Shown piece after piece: positions 32,333-42,170 of a DNA stretch of 61,456 bases (position 1 is the first letter of the stretch; each line of letters opens with the position of its first letter). Origin of the DNA: Verrucomicrobia bacterium ADurb.Bin006 (GTDB taxonomy: Bacteria > Verrucomicrobiota > Verrucomicrobiia > Limisphaerales > J093); the NCBI GenBank assembly GCA_002071485.1, contig MWFF01000122.1, positions 1-61,456 of the forward strand, read 5' to 3'. A program made the translations under genes and the position numbers. Under the pieces are notes generated by a model that saw only the letters and a list, made by a program, of their open reading frames with translations, searched no databases and was not told the DNA's origin.

Positions 32333-35300
32333 ATGCCGCGGACCGTCCGCAACCGACCAAAGGCGTCTTCATGGCTCCTTCGAGCCTGGGGATGGGCCGC
32401 CCTTGGCCTGGTCCTGGTTTGGGTGCTCGGACACGCGGGTGCACAGCCGCCCGTCCATTCAGTCCATTTGCCGGACGCCGCGCCGCCCGCCGCAGGCGCC
32501 AGCCCGTGGCTCGAGGGCCACGCCGACCTCGAGGCTTCGGTTCCGACAACGCGGGTTGTGCCCAACCAATTCGTGGTGCGCTTTCGCGACGCAGCCGCCT
32601 TTGCGCATCCGGCGTCAGCCGGCGTTGATCTCGGCCCGGGCATCAAGTCCATTCGATGGCTGTCCGGTTCCGGCGCGGCCCGGGCTGGCCGGACTTCGCC
32701 CGGCACATCCGTGTTCGATCGGATCGCCCTGGTGACAGCCGCGGCCGGCGAATCCGCCGATCTGGTGCTCGCCCGCCTGCAGCAGCATCCCGCGCTGGCC
32801 TACGCGGAGCCGAACACGATTCTGACCCTGTTCGACGATCCGCATCCTGCGCGCTATCCGAACGATTTCCGCTTTGACGAACTCTGGAACCTCCATAATC
32901 CGGATGCCGCCGCCGGCCGCCCGGCAGGGGACATACGGGCTCCTTTCGCCTGGGCCCTGACAACCGGTGACGCCGCCATCCGGGTGGCCGTGATCGACAC
33001 GGGCATCGACTTCTACCATCCGGACCTCGAGGCGAATGTCTGGACGAATCCCGGTGAAATCCCTGGCAACGGCTTGGACGACGACGGCAACGGATACGTC
33101 GATGACGTGCACGGTTATGATTTCGTGAGCGACGACAGCGATCCCATGGACGACCAAATCCACGGGACGCACGTGGCCGGGACGATCGGCGCGGTGGGGA
33201 ACAACGAGATCGGGGTGACGGGGGTTTGTTGGCAAACCAGCCTGATGGCGATCAAGGCATTCAACGCGAGCGGGGAGGGCAGCCTTTTCGACGTCATCGC
33301 CGGAATTCGCTACGCCGTTGTCAACGGGGCGCGCATCCTCAACGCGAGTTGGGGGCAATTCGAGAACAGCAAGGCCCTGGCCGAGGCCATCGCCCAGGCC
33401 CGCGCGCAAGGCATGGTCATCGTGGCCGCAGCCGGCAACACCCGCAGCGATGCGCTGTCGTACCCAGCCGCCTATCCCGAAGTGCTCACCGTCGCGGCTC
33501 TGGATTCCCGCGACGAACGCTCCATCTTCTCGAGCTACGGCCCCCATGTCGACCTGTCGGCGCCGGGACAGAACATCCTGTCAACCGTTCCCGACAACCG
33601 TTTCGAAGTCGCCAGTGGCACATCGATGGCCGCGCCCCATGTCGCCGGCGTGGCCGCGCTTGTCCTCAGTCGCCACCCGGAGTTCACCCCCGTCCAGGTC
33701 GAGGACATCCTGCGCAACGCGGTCGATCCGATCCAGACCGCCGTGTACTGCGGAGCCGGGCGGCTCAACGCATGGCGGGCCGTGCGTGTCGACGTCCCGC
33801 TGCCGACAGCCCGACTCGAATTGCCTCCGGTGGTCTCGGGCCGCATCGATCTCGAAGGCACGGCCTCGAGCCCCCGGTTCCGGGGCTATGCCCTCGATTA
33901 CGGACAGGGCGTTTACCCCACCAACTGGACGCGCCTCCACGCGGCCGAACTGCCCGTCGACCGCGGCGCCCTGCTGGCGGATTGGTCGACCGACAGTCTT
34001 CCCGAAGGCTCCTATGTCCTGCGGTTGACGGTCTGGGACACTCTGGACCAGCAGGCGGTCGATCGCGCGATGGTGACAATTCGGAACGTCCACCTCGCCT
34101 CGCCTCTGCACACCGACGTCGTCCGCGCCGGCAGCATCCTCCCGCTCACGGGCACTGTCTACGGGACAGGCCGCACGTACACCATCGCGCACGGGATCGG
34201 ACGCGATCCCTCGGCATGGTCCACCGATGGGATTGTGCTGGCGAATGGCGGCCAGGCGCCGGTGATCGGGAGTCTTTTGGGAACGTGGGACACCGGGGCT
34301 GTGGCCCCCAACACATTCTACTCGCTCAAGCTGACCGCATGGGCAGGCGGCGAAACCATCGGCTCCTGGACCGCCACACTGGTGCACCTGGACGGACAGC
34401 TCCGTCCCGGCTGGCCTCAGCACCTGATCGTGCCATCCGGCTACAGCACCAACGACTGGCGGCAAATCGTCGTCGCCGATCTGGATCAGGATGGCGCGCA
34501 GGAAATCCTGACCGTCGAGCCGGGTAACCTCGAGGGGAAGATGGCCCGGCTGCTGGTGTATCGACCCGACGGTGCCCTCGGGTGGTCGCGGGCATTGGCC
34601 GCGGGGTTTCCCACCACAGACCTTCCCACCGTTGGCGACATCGATGGCGACGGGATGAGCGAGGTGTTTGTGGACGTGGGCGACAGCGGTCGGATCTGGG
34701 CGTTCCGGCACGACGGGCGTCCGCTCGATGGCGATTGGCCGGCGCTGGCCGGGGGCGGGAACTTCGGCAAGGTGCTGGCCGATCTCGATGGCGACGGCAC
34801 GGCCGAACTCGTTGTCTACGGAACCAGCTCAGCCGCGCATCCGACCGGCCGGCGGATGCTGGCCGTGCTCGACCGGTGGGGTCGCATTCGGCAGCAGTGG
34901 TTCATGGCTGACGCGGCCCTGCCGCTCGAGGTGCCGCGCCAGTTTCCGGCGGTCGCCGACTTGGATGACGATCCCGACTTGGAGATCGTGGCCATCGCGG
35001 GCGAAGGCGGAGTGGCGATGTTCGATCTGCGCCAGCCGGAGGGCCCTGTCTGGCAAGCCCAAACGGGCGGATTCCTGTACGGCTCTCCCGTTGTGGGCGA
35101 CATCGACGGCGATCATCGGGCCGAGGTGATTGTGGCCTCGCACAATGCCTCCGCTCGCGGCAAGACGGGGACCCGAGGCGGGGTATTTGTTTATGATCGC
35201 GAGGGCCAAATCCGCCCCGGTTGGCCGGTCCTGATCCATGAATCCTTCACGGCCACACCGGCGCTCGGGGATTTGGACCACGACGGAGCGCTCGACATTG

Positions 35301-38032
35301 TCGCGGTGAATTGGGAGGAGAAGCTGATCCACCTCCTGCGCTACGACGGCTTCGATCATCCCGGTTGGCCGGTCGGACCAATCCTGGCCAACGACGCGTC
35401 CCTGTTCCCCATGCTCGGCTCGGTCAAGTCGATGCCCGTTGTGGGAGACGTGAATGGCGACGGTTGGCCGGACGTCGTCGTGATCACACCGGGATATCCG
35501 AACCAGGCGGCGGCGACTGGAGACATCTCCTACTTCGGCGGCGTGAAGGCATGGTCGCGCGCCGGCAAACCGATTGACCTGCATCCGCATCCGCACGTCA
35601 CCGCCCTGGTCACCGAGACGGGCGCAGGCAACCGCTTCAAGGCCGGGCCGCCCGTTCTGACGGACCTCGACGGAAACGGCCGGCTCGACATCGTGGCCAG
35701 CACGATCGAGGACTATGGTTACGGCGGGCGGGCCGCGGCGAATGTGGCCAAGGGCCGGTACAGCATCTACGCCTGGGAACTCGACGCGCCGCACGTCCCG
35801 GACGATCTGCCTTGGCCGATGTTTCAGCGCGATCCGGCCCACACCGGCTCCGTGTCCGTCTTGAAACCGGCCAACCAGCCCCCGGCGGTCGAGGGCATCC
35901 CGAGTCAGACCATCCGCGCGGGCGGTGTGTTCTTCCCGATCGAACTCGACCGCTACGTCCTCGATCCGGATCATCCGGTCGCCGCGCTGACATGGACGAT
36001 CGAGGGGGCATCCGACCTTCTCGTCGCACTCGAAGACAATCGGGTCGTCGCGATCGAACCCCCGACTCCCGAATGGACCGGAGCCGAGACCCTCCGTTTC
36101 GTGGCACACGATCCGGGCGGGCTCGTCGGCAGCGCCGTGGCAACGTTCGCCGTGCGCCTGGACTACGTCCCGCCACTGGCCGTCGCCGATGTGGTCGAGT
36201 TGGACGAAGACACCGCCTGCACACTGAATCCCCTCGCCAACGACTCGCATCCCCGCGGATTGCCGTTGCGCCTCCTCCAGTTCAGCCGGGCGCGCGCGGG
36301 GTCGATCGAGGCGCTCGGCAACGGCCTGTTGCGGTATCAACCCGAACCCGATTTCTTCGGGGAAGACAGTTTCGCGTATCTCGTCGATGACGGCCAGGAC
36401 GGCATGGCGCTCGCCTGGGTCACGCTCCGGGTGCGCCCTGTGCCGGATCCGCCCGTTGCGGTCGAGGATCGGGTCATTACCATCGAGAACACACCGATCG
36501 CAATCGACGTTCTGGCCAACGATACCGATGCCGACGGCGATGTCCTCGCCCTGACCGGGTTCGGCCAACCGGCAAACGGCGCGGTCGAGCAGGGCCCCGG
36601 CGCGTCCCTGGTCTATCGCCCCCGGCAGGGGTGGTCCGGGATCGACAGCTTTGGCTACTCGATCACCGACGGCCAGGGCCATGAAACGAGCGGCACGGTC
36701 GTGGTGCAAGTCAAGCCGGTGAACGATCCGCCCGTGGCCCAAGACCAGGTGCTGGTGTTGAACCGGAATACCTCGCGGGATGTGATCTACCAGGCGGTCG
36801 ATCCGGACGGTGACGCGTTGAGCTTCGAGATCGTCAAAGGCCCCGATCACGGCGAGTTTTGGGCCCAGCCGACCGTCGCCACGTACTACCCACGCTTCGG
36901 ATTTGCCGGCGAAGACACCGTCACCTATATCGCCAGGGACGGCGAACTTGCCAGTTCCCCCGCCGTTATTCGGTTCGTCGTGCTGGCCGTCAACAACCCG
37001 CCGATCGCCGCGCCCCAGTCCCTCACCACCAAAGTCGGGCGTCCGATCGAACTGACGCTCGACGCGACCGATGCCGATGCCGATCCGCTGTCGTTCGAGA
37101 TCGCGCGGCAGCCCGCCCACGGCACGGTGACCGTGGAGGGCTCGAATGCCTTGTATGCACCGCGCTTGGGCTACCTCGGCGACGACAGCTTCACCTTCAC
37201 CGCCCATGACGGCCAGGCGTCCAGCTCGCCCGGCATCGTCTCGCTGCGCATGACCGACCAGAATACGGCACCGATCGCCGAATCGTACCGCCTCGCCGTG
37301 CCGATGAACAGGCCCACCAATGTCGTTCTCCGCGCCATCGACGGAGAAAACGATCCGCTCCAGTTCACCATCGTCACGAACCCGGCGCACGGACGCTTCA
37401 GCGGCACCGCGCCCAACCTCATCTTCACCCCCCACACCAACTACTACGGACCGGACCGATTCGCGTTCACGGTCCATGACGGCGAACTGCAGAGCGCGCC
37501 GGGCGTGGTCGCCCTGTCGATCGTCCACCCCAACACCCGGCCGGAGACCACCAATCAGTGGCTGACAGCCCCTCTGGATGCCCCGGTGTCGTTTCTACTG
37601 GAAGTCACCGATTCGGACACCAATGTCCTGCGCGCCGTCATCCTCGAGGGCCCGCGGCACGGACGCGTCCATGGACTGGGCACCAACTTCGTCTACACAC
37701 CCCGGTCGGGCTTCACCGGAAGCGACAGTCTCACCTACCGGGTCTGGGATGGGATCGCCTACAGCCCGATCGCGACTGTCTCCATCAACGTGCAGACCAC
37801 GCCTCCGCCGACGCCGCCCCGCTTCGAGGCCTTGAAGCTGATCGACGGCGGGATGCTGCAGATGCGCATCGCCACCATGCCCGGACGACTGCTGCGGCTC
37901 GAAGTCTCGACCGACCTCGTCTCCTGGGAACCGCTCCTCTCGCAGACGCCATCGACCGACACCGTGGCGCTCGTCGACACCAACGCTCCGTCCTTGCCGC
38001 GGCGCTTCTACCGGGCCGTGCGTCTGGATTGA
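32333..38032 (+). CDS. Giant secreted subtilisin-like protease with FG-GAP and cadherin-like repeats
   Basis: A 1899-residue exported protein. After a signal peptide (about 15-38) and an inhibitor-like propeptide comes a peptidase S8 domain with the full triad: Asp in AVIDTGIDFYHPDL, His in IHGTHVAGTIGAVGN and Ser in ASGTSMAAPHVAGVA. The oxyanion Asn lies in VAAAGNTRSD. A long FG-GAP/VCBS propeller follows (about 700-1150), with calcium-type loops such as DLDQDGAQEI, DIDGDGMSEV, DLDGDGTAEL and DVNGDGWPDV. Then come about six cadherin/Ig-like repeats with LANDTDADGDVLAL and DDSFTFTAHDGQ motifs. The last ~70 residues (LRLEVSTDLVSWEPL ... FYRAVRL) look like a surface-targeting module. The 3' end overlaps the convergent radical SAM gene by 25 bp. 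Confidence 0.9.
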   Translation: MPRTVRNRPKASSWLLRAWGWAALGLVLVWVLGHAGAQPPVHSVHLPDAAPPAAGASPWLEGHADLEASVPTTRVVPNQFVVRFRDAAAFAHPASAGVDLGPGIKSIRWLSGSGAARAGRTSPGTSVFDRIALVTAAAGESADLVLARLQQHPALAYAEPNTILTLFDDPHPARYPNDFRFDELWNLHNPDAAAGRPAGDIRAPFAWALTTGDAAIRVAVIDTGIDFYHPDLEANVWTNPGEIPGNGLDDDGNGYVDDVHGYDFVSDDSDPMDDQIHGTHVAGTIGAVGNNEIGVTGVCWQTSLMAIKAFNASGEGSLFDVIAGIRYAVVNGARILNASWGQFENSKALAEAIAQARAQGMVIVAAAGNTRSDALSYPAAYPEVLTVAALDSRDERSIFSSYGPHVDLSAPGQNILSTVPDNRFEVASGTSMAAPHVAGVAALVLSRHPEFTPVQVEDILRNAVDPIQTAVYCGAGRLNAWRAVRVDVPLPTARLELPPVVSGRIDLEGTASSPRFRGYALDYGQGVYPTNWTRLHAAELPVDRGALLADWSTDSLPEGSYVLRLTVWDTLDQQAVDRAMVTIRNVHLASPLHTDVVRAGSILPLTGTVYGTGRTYTIAHGIGRDPSAWSTDGIVLANGGQAPVIGSLLGTWDTGAVAPNTFYSLKLTAWAGGETIGSWTATLVHLDGQLRPGWPQHLIVPSGYSTNDWRQIVVADLDQDGAQEILTVEPGNLEGKMARLLVYRPDGALGWSRALAAGFPTTDLPTVGDIDGDGMSEVFVDVGDSGRIWAFRHDGRPLDGDWPALAGGGNFGKVLADLDGDGTAELVVYGTSSAAHPTGRRMLAVLDRWGRIRQQWFMADAALPLEVPRQFPAVADLDDDPDLEIVAIAGEGGVAMFDLRQPEGPVWQAQTGGFLYGSPVVGDIDGDHRAEVIVASHNASARGKTGTRGGVFVYDREGQIRPGWPVLIHESFTATPALGDLDHDGALDIVAVNWEEKLIHLLRYDGFDHPGWPVGPILANDASLFPMLGSVKSMPVVGDVNGDGWPDVVVITPGYPNQAAATGDISYFGGVKAWSRAGKPIDLHPHPHVTALVTETGAGNRFKAGPPVLTDLDGNGRLDIVASTIEDYGYGGRAAANVAKGRYSIYAWELDAPHVPDDLPWPMFQRDPAHTGSVSVLKPANQPPAVEGIPSQTIRAGGVFFPIELDRYVLDPDHPVAALTWTIEGASDLLVALEDNRVVAIEPPTPEWTGAETLRFVAHDPGGLVGSAVATFAVRLDYVPPLAVADVVELDEDTACTLNPLANDSHPRGLPLRLLQFSRARAGSIEALGNGLLRYQPEPDFFGEDSFAYLVDDGQDGMALAWVTLRVRPVPDPPVAVEDRVITIENTPIAIDVLANDTDADGDVLALTGFGQPANGAVEQGPGASLVYRPRQGWSGIDSFGYSITDGQGHETSGTVVVQVKPVNDPPVAQDQVLVLNRNTSRDVIYQAVDPDGDALSFEIVKGPDHGEFWAQPTVATYYPRFGFAGEDTVTYIARDGELASSPAVIRFVVLAVNNPPIAAPQSLTTKVGRPIELTLDATDADADPLSFEIARQPAHGTVTVEGSNALYAPRLGYLGDDSFTFTAHDGQASSSPGIVSLRMTDQNTAPIAESYRLAVPMNRPTNVVLRAIDGENDPLQFTIVTNPAHGRFSGTAPNLIFTPHTNYYGPDRFAFTVHDGELQSAPGVVALSIVHPNTRPETTNQWLTAPLDAPVSFLLEVTDSDTNVLRAVILEGPRHGRVHGLGTNFVYTPRSGFTGSDSLTYRVWDGIAYSPIATVSINVQTTPPPTPPRFEALKLIDGGMLQMRIATMPGRLLRLEVSTDLVSWEPLLSQTPSTDTVALVDTNAPSLPRRFYRAVRLD

Positions 38033-39639
38033 TCGTCCGCCGCGCGATGTCGAGCCTGACGCCGATCGCTTCGCCTCGGGCCCGCGGCGCGATGGGCTTT
38101 GGTTTTCCGATCGACGTCCTCCCGCAAAAACGCCAGGTCCCCGCTGCGACCCGAACGGCGGTAGTCGCGGAGCACGCTGGCCGCCACAACGGTCGGGTCG
38201 CATCCCAGCACGCGCGTGAGGTATTCGAAAGCAAGCTCCGCCAAACGCGGCAAAGCGATTGCGTGCTGGCGGCCCGTCTGCGCAAAGAGCCAATCGCTGA
38301 GGCGCAGGAAGCCGGCAAAAGGCGATTCCCCGCCCTTGGCCCAGAGCAGGAGCGTGGTCTCCACGAAGTTTCCGCTGTTGCCGATCAGGTCCCAGTACCG
38401 CGCGAAACGCCGGAGCCGCTGGAGGGTCGGAAAATCGAGCGTCCTGCTCTCGATCAACTCGTAAGGCGGCAGCGGTGAGTAGACCATGCCCCACGCATCG
38501 TCGTGTCGGATGATGCGGACTCCGCGAAGTCTCTTGAGGACGCTCATCTGGATTTCGTGCGGCCCCAGCGCGATCAATCGATCGAATCCGTCCGCGATGC
38601 TCTCGATGCGTTCGCCGGGCAGGCCTATGATCAGGTCCGTGTGCAGATGCGCCCGAGTATGTTGACGCAGGAACCGGAGGTTCTCGGCGATCCGCGCGCA
38701 GTCCTGGCGGCGGTTGATCCGGTGGGCGACTTCATCGTTGAAGGTCTGGATTCCGAGTTCGATCTGCAAGGTCCCAGCGGGAAAACGGGCCAGAACCTCG
38801 CGCAGTTCGACCGGCAGACGATCGGGCACCATCTCGAAATGGAGAAAGAGCCCGTCGCGGAGGCGCGCCAGGAAAAACTCGAGAATCCGCACGCAGACCT
38901 CGATGTTCAGGTTGAACGTGCGATCCACAAACTTGAAGTGCCGCACGCCTCTCTCGAGAAGCCTCTCCATAGCCCCCAGAAACAGGTTCACATCAAACTG
39001 CCGGACCAAGGCCTCGAGCGACGAGAGACAAAACTCGCAGGCGAACGGACAGCCGCGCGATGCCTCGACATACACGATCCGATGCGCGATGTCGGTGTCG
39101 CTATAAAACTCATAAGGCAAGGCCAGGTCGGCGAGCCGGGCGTGCCCGGCGCGGATGATCCTCGGCTTCCGCGCCATTCCGGGGCTTGGGCAGGGGCGCT
39201 CCGCTGCCCCGAAAGGGCCGCCCGCATCAGCTCCTCCCGCGGGCGGCGGTGCGGCCAGGATGTCCCGACATAACGCGGCGAATTCGAGGTCCGCTTCGCC
39301 CGCGATGACCCAGTCGGCCAGCCCGGCAACGAGCGGCAGATCGGTTTCGCAGATCACTTCCGGCCCTCCCAGCACGATCACCACGCCGGGCCGCAGACGT
39401 CTCAGGAGCTCAACCACCTCGGTGATTGGAGCGACGTTCCAAATATAGACCCCAAGGCCAACAATCCTAGGACTGACGGCCAGCATTTGCTCGACGATCT
39501 CGAGTGGACGCTGGGCCAGGTCGAATTCAAGCAGTGCCGCCCGCTCGCGCAGGGGGCCGAGATTGGCCATCAGGCAGCGCAGGCCCAACGCGGAGTGGAT
39601 GTGCTTCGCGTTCAGTGTGGCGAGCAGAATCTCTGGCAT
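38008..39639 (-). CDS. B12-binding radical SAM protein with DUF4080-like tail
   Basis: A 543-residue protein. A cobalamin-binding Rossmann domain (1-135) starts at ILLATLNAKHIHSALGLRCL and includes VIVLGGPEV. The radical SAM core has the cluster motif SRGCPFACEFCLSS (Cys-x3-Cys-x2-Cys), FKFVDRTFNLN and LQIELGIQTFN, followed by HTDLIIGLPGE. The C-terminal part (IRHDDAWGMVYSPLPPYEL onwards) resembles DUF4080. The B12 domain lacks an obvious DxHxxG motif. The reaction is unknown; these enzymes often methylate or rearrange unreactive carbons. A Pro/Gly-rich linker at about 130-155 contains low-complexity sequence. Confidence 0.88.
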   Translation of the reverse strand: MPEILLATLNAKHIHSALGLRCLMANLGPLRERAALLEFDLAQRPLEIVEQMLAVSPRIVGLGVYIWNVAPITEVVELLRRLRPGVVIVLGGPEVICETDLPLVAGLADWVIAGEADLEFAALCRDILAAPPPAGGADAGGPFGAAERPCPSPGMARKPRIIRAGHARLADLALPYEFYSDTDIAHRIVYVEASRGCPFACEFCLSSLEALVRQFDVNLFLGAMERLLERGVRHFKFVDRTFNLNIEVCVRILEFFLARLRDGLFLHFEMVPDRLPVELREVLARFPAGTLQIELGIQTFNDEVAHRINRRQDCARIAENLRFLRQHTRAHLHTDLIIGLPGERIESIADGFDRLIALGPHEIQMSVLKRLRGVRIIRHDDAWGMVYSPLPPYELIESRTLDFPTLQRLRRFARYWDLIGNSGNFVETTLLLWAKGGESPFAGFLRLSDWLFAQTGRQHAIALPRLAELAFEYLTRVLGCDPTVVAASVLRDYRRSGRSGDLAFLREDVDRKTKAHRAAGPRRSDRRQARHRAADDQSRRTAR

Positions 39640-39671
39640 GCGAGGCGTGCGCCGGACTTGGTGCCGAGTCG

Positions 39672-39821
39672 GCTGGATACCCTACACAGACCCCTTACCC
39701 CGGCCCTCGCCCATCCGACCTGCCTGCCGAAGCCTGGGCGCAGGCAGGTGGGAGAGGGTGTCCCGCTATGCGGGACGGGTGAGGGTGATGGTGGAGTGCA
39801 TCTCGCTGATTCCTCAGTATC
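39672..39821. repeat. GGGAGAGGG repeat, copy carrying a 30-bp insert
   Basis: Homologous to 27656-27768 over most of its length (shared words CACAGACCC, CGGCCCTC, GGGAGAGGGTG and CATCTCG-TGATTCCTCAG). It differs by a 30-bp insert at 39719-39748 and by a perfect hairpin GTCCCGC-TAT-GCGGGAC at about 39760-39776. Confidence 0.75.
39719..39748. mobile_element. 30-bp palindromic element, filled site
   Basis: The insert is CCTGCCTGC, a 12-nt centre, and GCAGGCAGG. It separates ATCCGA from TGGGAGAGGG, which adjoin in the other copy of the host repeat. No target duplication is visible. The arms are identical to the ends of the 60-nt element in hsdM. Confidence 0.85.
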
Positions 39822-40112
39822 GTCCGGGATTGCAGGTTTCACGGAGGCCATCCTGACAGGACAGGAGGCGCGCGTCGAGCCGCGCGGATATGTTGACGAG
39901 GATTTGGATTCCGGGGGCATTGAATCCGCCAATGTCGGCAGTGTCTTTATCAATTGGCCACTCTCTGCTCCGCCTGATACTGATCCTCCCGAGCAGAACC
40001 GACGGGACGAAGCCACAATCAGTGGCAGCCGCGGCATGCGGTCAGGCCAAAGCCCGAATGTCATTCAGGCTTGAGCGACAGCCCGCAAAGTCGGAACATC
40101 AATCGTCCTGAG

Positions 40113-41084
40113 ATGAACCGCATGACAACAATGCAAACGAAGGCTGGCGGCCGGTGGGGACGCTGGCTGCGCGTGGCTTTGGCGGGCCTGCTGCTTCTCC
40201 TGCCGGGTTGCTCGATCAAACGCATGGCCATCAACAGGGTGGGCGACGCTCTGGCCGGCGGCGGCGCGACGTTTTCGAGCGACGACGATCCCGAGCTTGT
40301 CGGAGCGGCGCTCCCATTCAGCCTGAAACTGATGGAGAGCCTGCTGGCCGAAAGCCCGCGCCACCGCGGCTTGCTCTTCGCGACCGCCAGCGGCTTCACC
40401 CAGTACGCCTACGCCTTTGTCCAACAGGAGGCCGATGAGGCCGAGGACCAGGACCTTGCGAAGGCCCAGGCGATGCGCGCCCGTGCCAGACGCCTCTATC
40501 TGCGAGCGCGCGACTACGGTCTGCGCGGGCTCGAGACGGCGCATCGCGGTTTCGCCGCGGGACTGCAGGCCCAGCCCATCGAGGCCGTGCGGGCGGTCGG
40601 CAAGGCGGATGTCCCGCTCCTGTACTGGACCGCCACATCGTGGGCGGCGGCGATCAGCATGTCGAAGGATGATCCGGGTCTGATCGCCGAGATTCCCCAA
40701 ATGGAGGCGCTCATCGATCGTGCGCTGGTCCTGGACGAGGCCTTCGACAAAGGCGCCATTCATAGCTTCCTGATCGCTTACGAGATGGCACGATCGGGCG
40801 GGCTGGGCGATCCGGCGGAACGGTCCCGCCAGCACCTCGAACGGGCGCTGGCGCTCTCGGGCGGGCTGTTGGCAGGACCGCTGGTGTCCTTCGCCGAGGC
40901 TGTCTGCGTGCAGAAGCAGGACCTAAAGGAGTTCGACATCCTCCTCGAACGGGCTCTGGCAATCGATCCCGATGCGCAGCCGGAGATGCGCCTGGTCAAT
41001 CTGATCATGCAGCGTCGGGCGCGGTGGCTGATGTCCAAGAGAGACGAACTGTTTCTGATTTTGGACCAACCATCGGACGGTTGA
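40113..41084 (+). CDS. TRAP transporter-associated TatT lipoprotein
   Basis: A 323-residue lipoprotein: the signal peptide ends in LLLLLPGC (lipobox). The rest is all-helical and TPR-like, matching the TatT family (Treponema Tp0956 type): FSSDDDPELVGAALPFSLKL near the N-terminus, LLFATASGFTQYAYAFVQQE, ARRLYLRARDYGLRGL, VPLLYWTATSWAAAI and FDKGAIHSFLIAYE. In Treponema TatT forms a complex with the TRAP substrate-binding protein and may hand over hydrophobic ligands. It is the first gene of a three-gene TRAP operon. The ATG at 40122 is an alternative start. Confidence 0.88.
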   Translation: MNRMTTMQTKAGGRWGRWLRVALAGLLLLLPGCSIKRMAINRVGDALAGGGATFSSDDDPELVGAALPFSLKLMESLLAESPRHRGLLFATASGFTQYAYAFVQQEADEAEDQDLAKAQAMRARARRLYLRARDYGLRGLETAHRGFAAGLQAQPIEAVRAVGKADVPLLYWTATSWAAAISMSKDDPGLIAEIPQMEALIDRALVLDEAFDKGAIHSFLIAYEMARSGGLGDPAERSRQHLERALALSGGLLAGPLVSFAEAVCVQKQDLKEFDILLERALAIDPDAQPEMRLVNLIMQRRARWLMSKRDELFLILDQPSDG

Positions 41085-41131
41085 GCGCGCGCGATGCGAC
41101 GGCCGCATCCTGATCAACAGATTCAAGCACT

Positions 41132-42163
41132 ATGAATCGACATGCACCACGACAGATGAGCCGCTGGTTCCTCGGCCTGGCCGGGAGCCTCTGGCTGGCC
41201 TGCGCCGGCGCCACCCTCGGAGCGGAGAAGATCAAACTCGCCACCCTGGCGCCCACCGGAAGCAGCTTCCACAAGAGCCTCCTGGCGATGAAGGACGCAT
41301 GGCGCAAGGCCTCGAATGGGGGCGTCGACCTGGTCATCTACGCCGATGGCAAACTGGGGGGCGAGGCCGACACCGTGGGCCTGATGAGTGTCAACTCGAT
41401 CCAGGCCGCTATGCTCACCGGCGTCGGACTGGCCGAAGTCGAGTTCGGAGTGGCCGGCCTCCAGAACATCCCGATGGGCTTTCGGGATTTGGCCGAGGTG
41501 GACTACGCCTGCGGCAAACTCGAACCGATGCTCGAAAAGCGCCTGCTCGAAAAGGGCTTCGTAGTGCTGTTCTGGTCCGATGCCGGCTGGGTGCGGTTCT
41601 TCTCGAAGGAGCCGGTCACATATCCCGAGGACCTCAAGAAACTCAAGCTCTTCACTTGGGCCGGCAACCCCGAACAGGTCGTCATCTACAAATCCGGCGG
41701 CTTCAACCCCGTCCCGCTCGAGACGGCGGACATCGTGCCCGGATTGCAAACCGGCCTGATCGAAGCCACGCCCGCCCCGCCGGTTTTCGCCCTGGCCAGC
41801 CAGATCGACGGACGCGCCCCCCACATGCTCGAACTCAATTGGGCCCCGCTCATCGGGGCCTGCATCGTCCGCCGCCAGGCCTGGGAGAAAATCCCGGCCG
41901 ATACCCGCGCAAAGCTGCTCGAAGCCGCGGCCGCCGCCGGCAAGGAAATCAAGGCCAACGGACGACGCGAAAGCGCCGAATCCGTTGCCGCGATGGAGAA
42001 ACGGGGGCTCAAGGTCACCCGGGTCACGCCCGAAATCGAAGCGGCCTGGCGGGCTGAAGCGGAAGCGGTTTACCCCAAGATTCGCGGCAAGCTGGTGCCC
42101 GCCGATGTCTTCGACGAGACCTTGCGTTTCATCCGCGAATACCGCGCCAATCAAGGAAAGTGA
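41132..42163 (+). CDS. dctP: TRAP transporter substrate-binding protein (DctP family)
   Basis: A periplasmic binding protein of 343 residues. The signal peptide (about 8-31) is followed by IKLATLAPTGSSFHKSLLAM and YADGKLGGEADTVGLM. The binding-site region FKVWAGNP-like stretch reads LFTWAGNPEQVVIYKSGGF; in DctP proteins a conserved Arg near residue 150 binds the ligand's carboxylate, and WVRFFSKEP supplies a candidate Arg. Pairing with TatT suggests the ligand may be hydrophobic, as proposed for the Treponema homologue. It starts 47 nt after tatT and ends 7 nt before the permease. Confidence 0.9.
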   Translation: MNRHAPRQMSRWFLGLAGSLWLACAGATLGAEKIKLATLAPTGSSFHKSLLAMKDAWRKASNGGVDLVIYADGKLGGEADTVGLMSVNSIQAAMLTGVGLAEVEFGVAGLQNIPMGFRDLAEVDYACGKLEPMLEKRLLEKGFVVLFWSDAGWVRFFSKEPVTYPEDLKKLKLFTWAGNPEQVVIYKSGGFNPVPLETADIVPGLQTGLIEATPAPPVFALASQIDGRAPHMLELNWAPLIGACIVRRQAWEKIPADTRAKLLEAAAAAGKEIKANGRRESAESVAAMEKRGLKVTRVTPEIEAAWRAEAEAVYPKIRGKLVPADVFDETLRFIREYRANQGK

Positions 42164-42170
42164 ACCACCC

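Larger units (their letters stand above)
39640..40112. other. Divergent gap carrying a dispersed repeat
   Basis: A 473-bp gap between the radical SAM gene (minus) and the TatT gene (plus). It contains the dispersed repeat at 39672-39821. The remaining ~290 bp should hold the promoter of the TRAP operon; no gene or clear operator was recognised. Confidence 0.5.

Noticed and set aside
34829..37528. An 899-codon open frame on the minus strand opposite the giant protease
   Set aside because: Its peptide has no domain and is rich in Arg, Gly, Asp and His, as expected from the complement of a GC-rich repeat gene; the plus-strand protease has clear motifs throughout.
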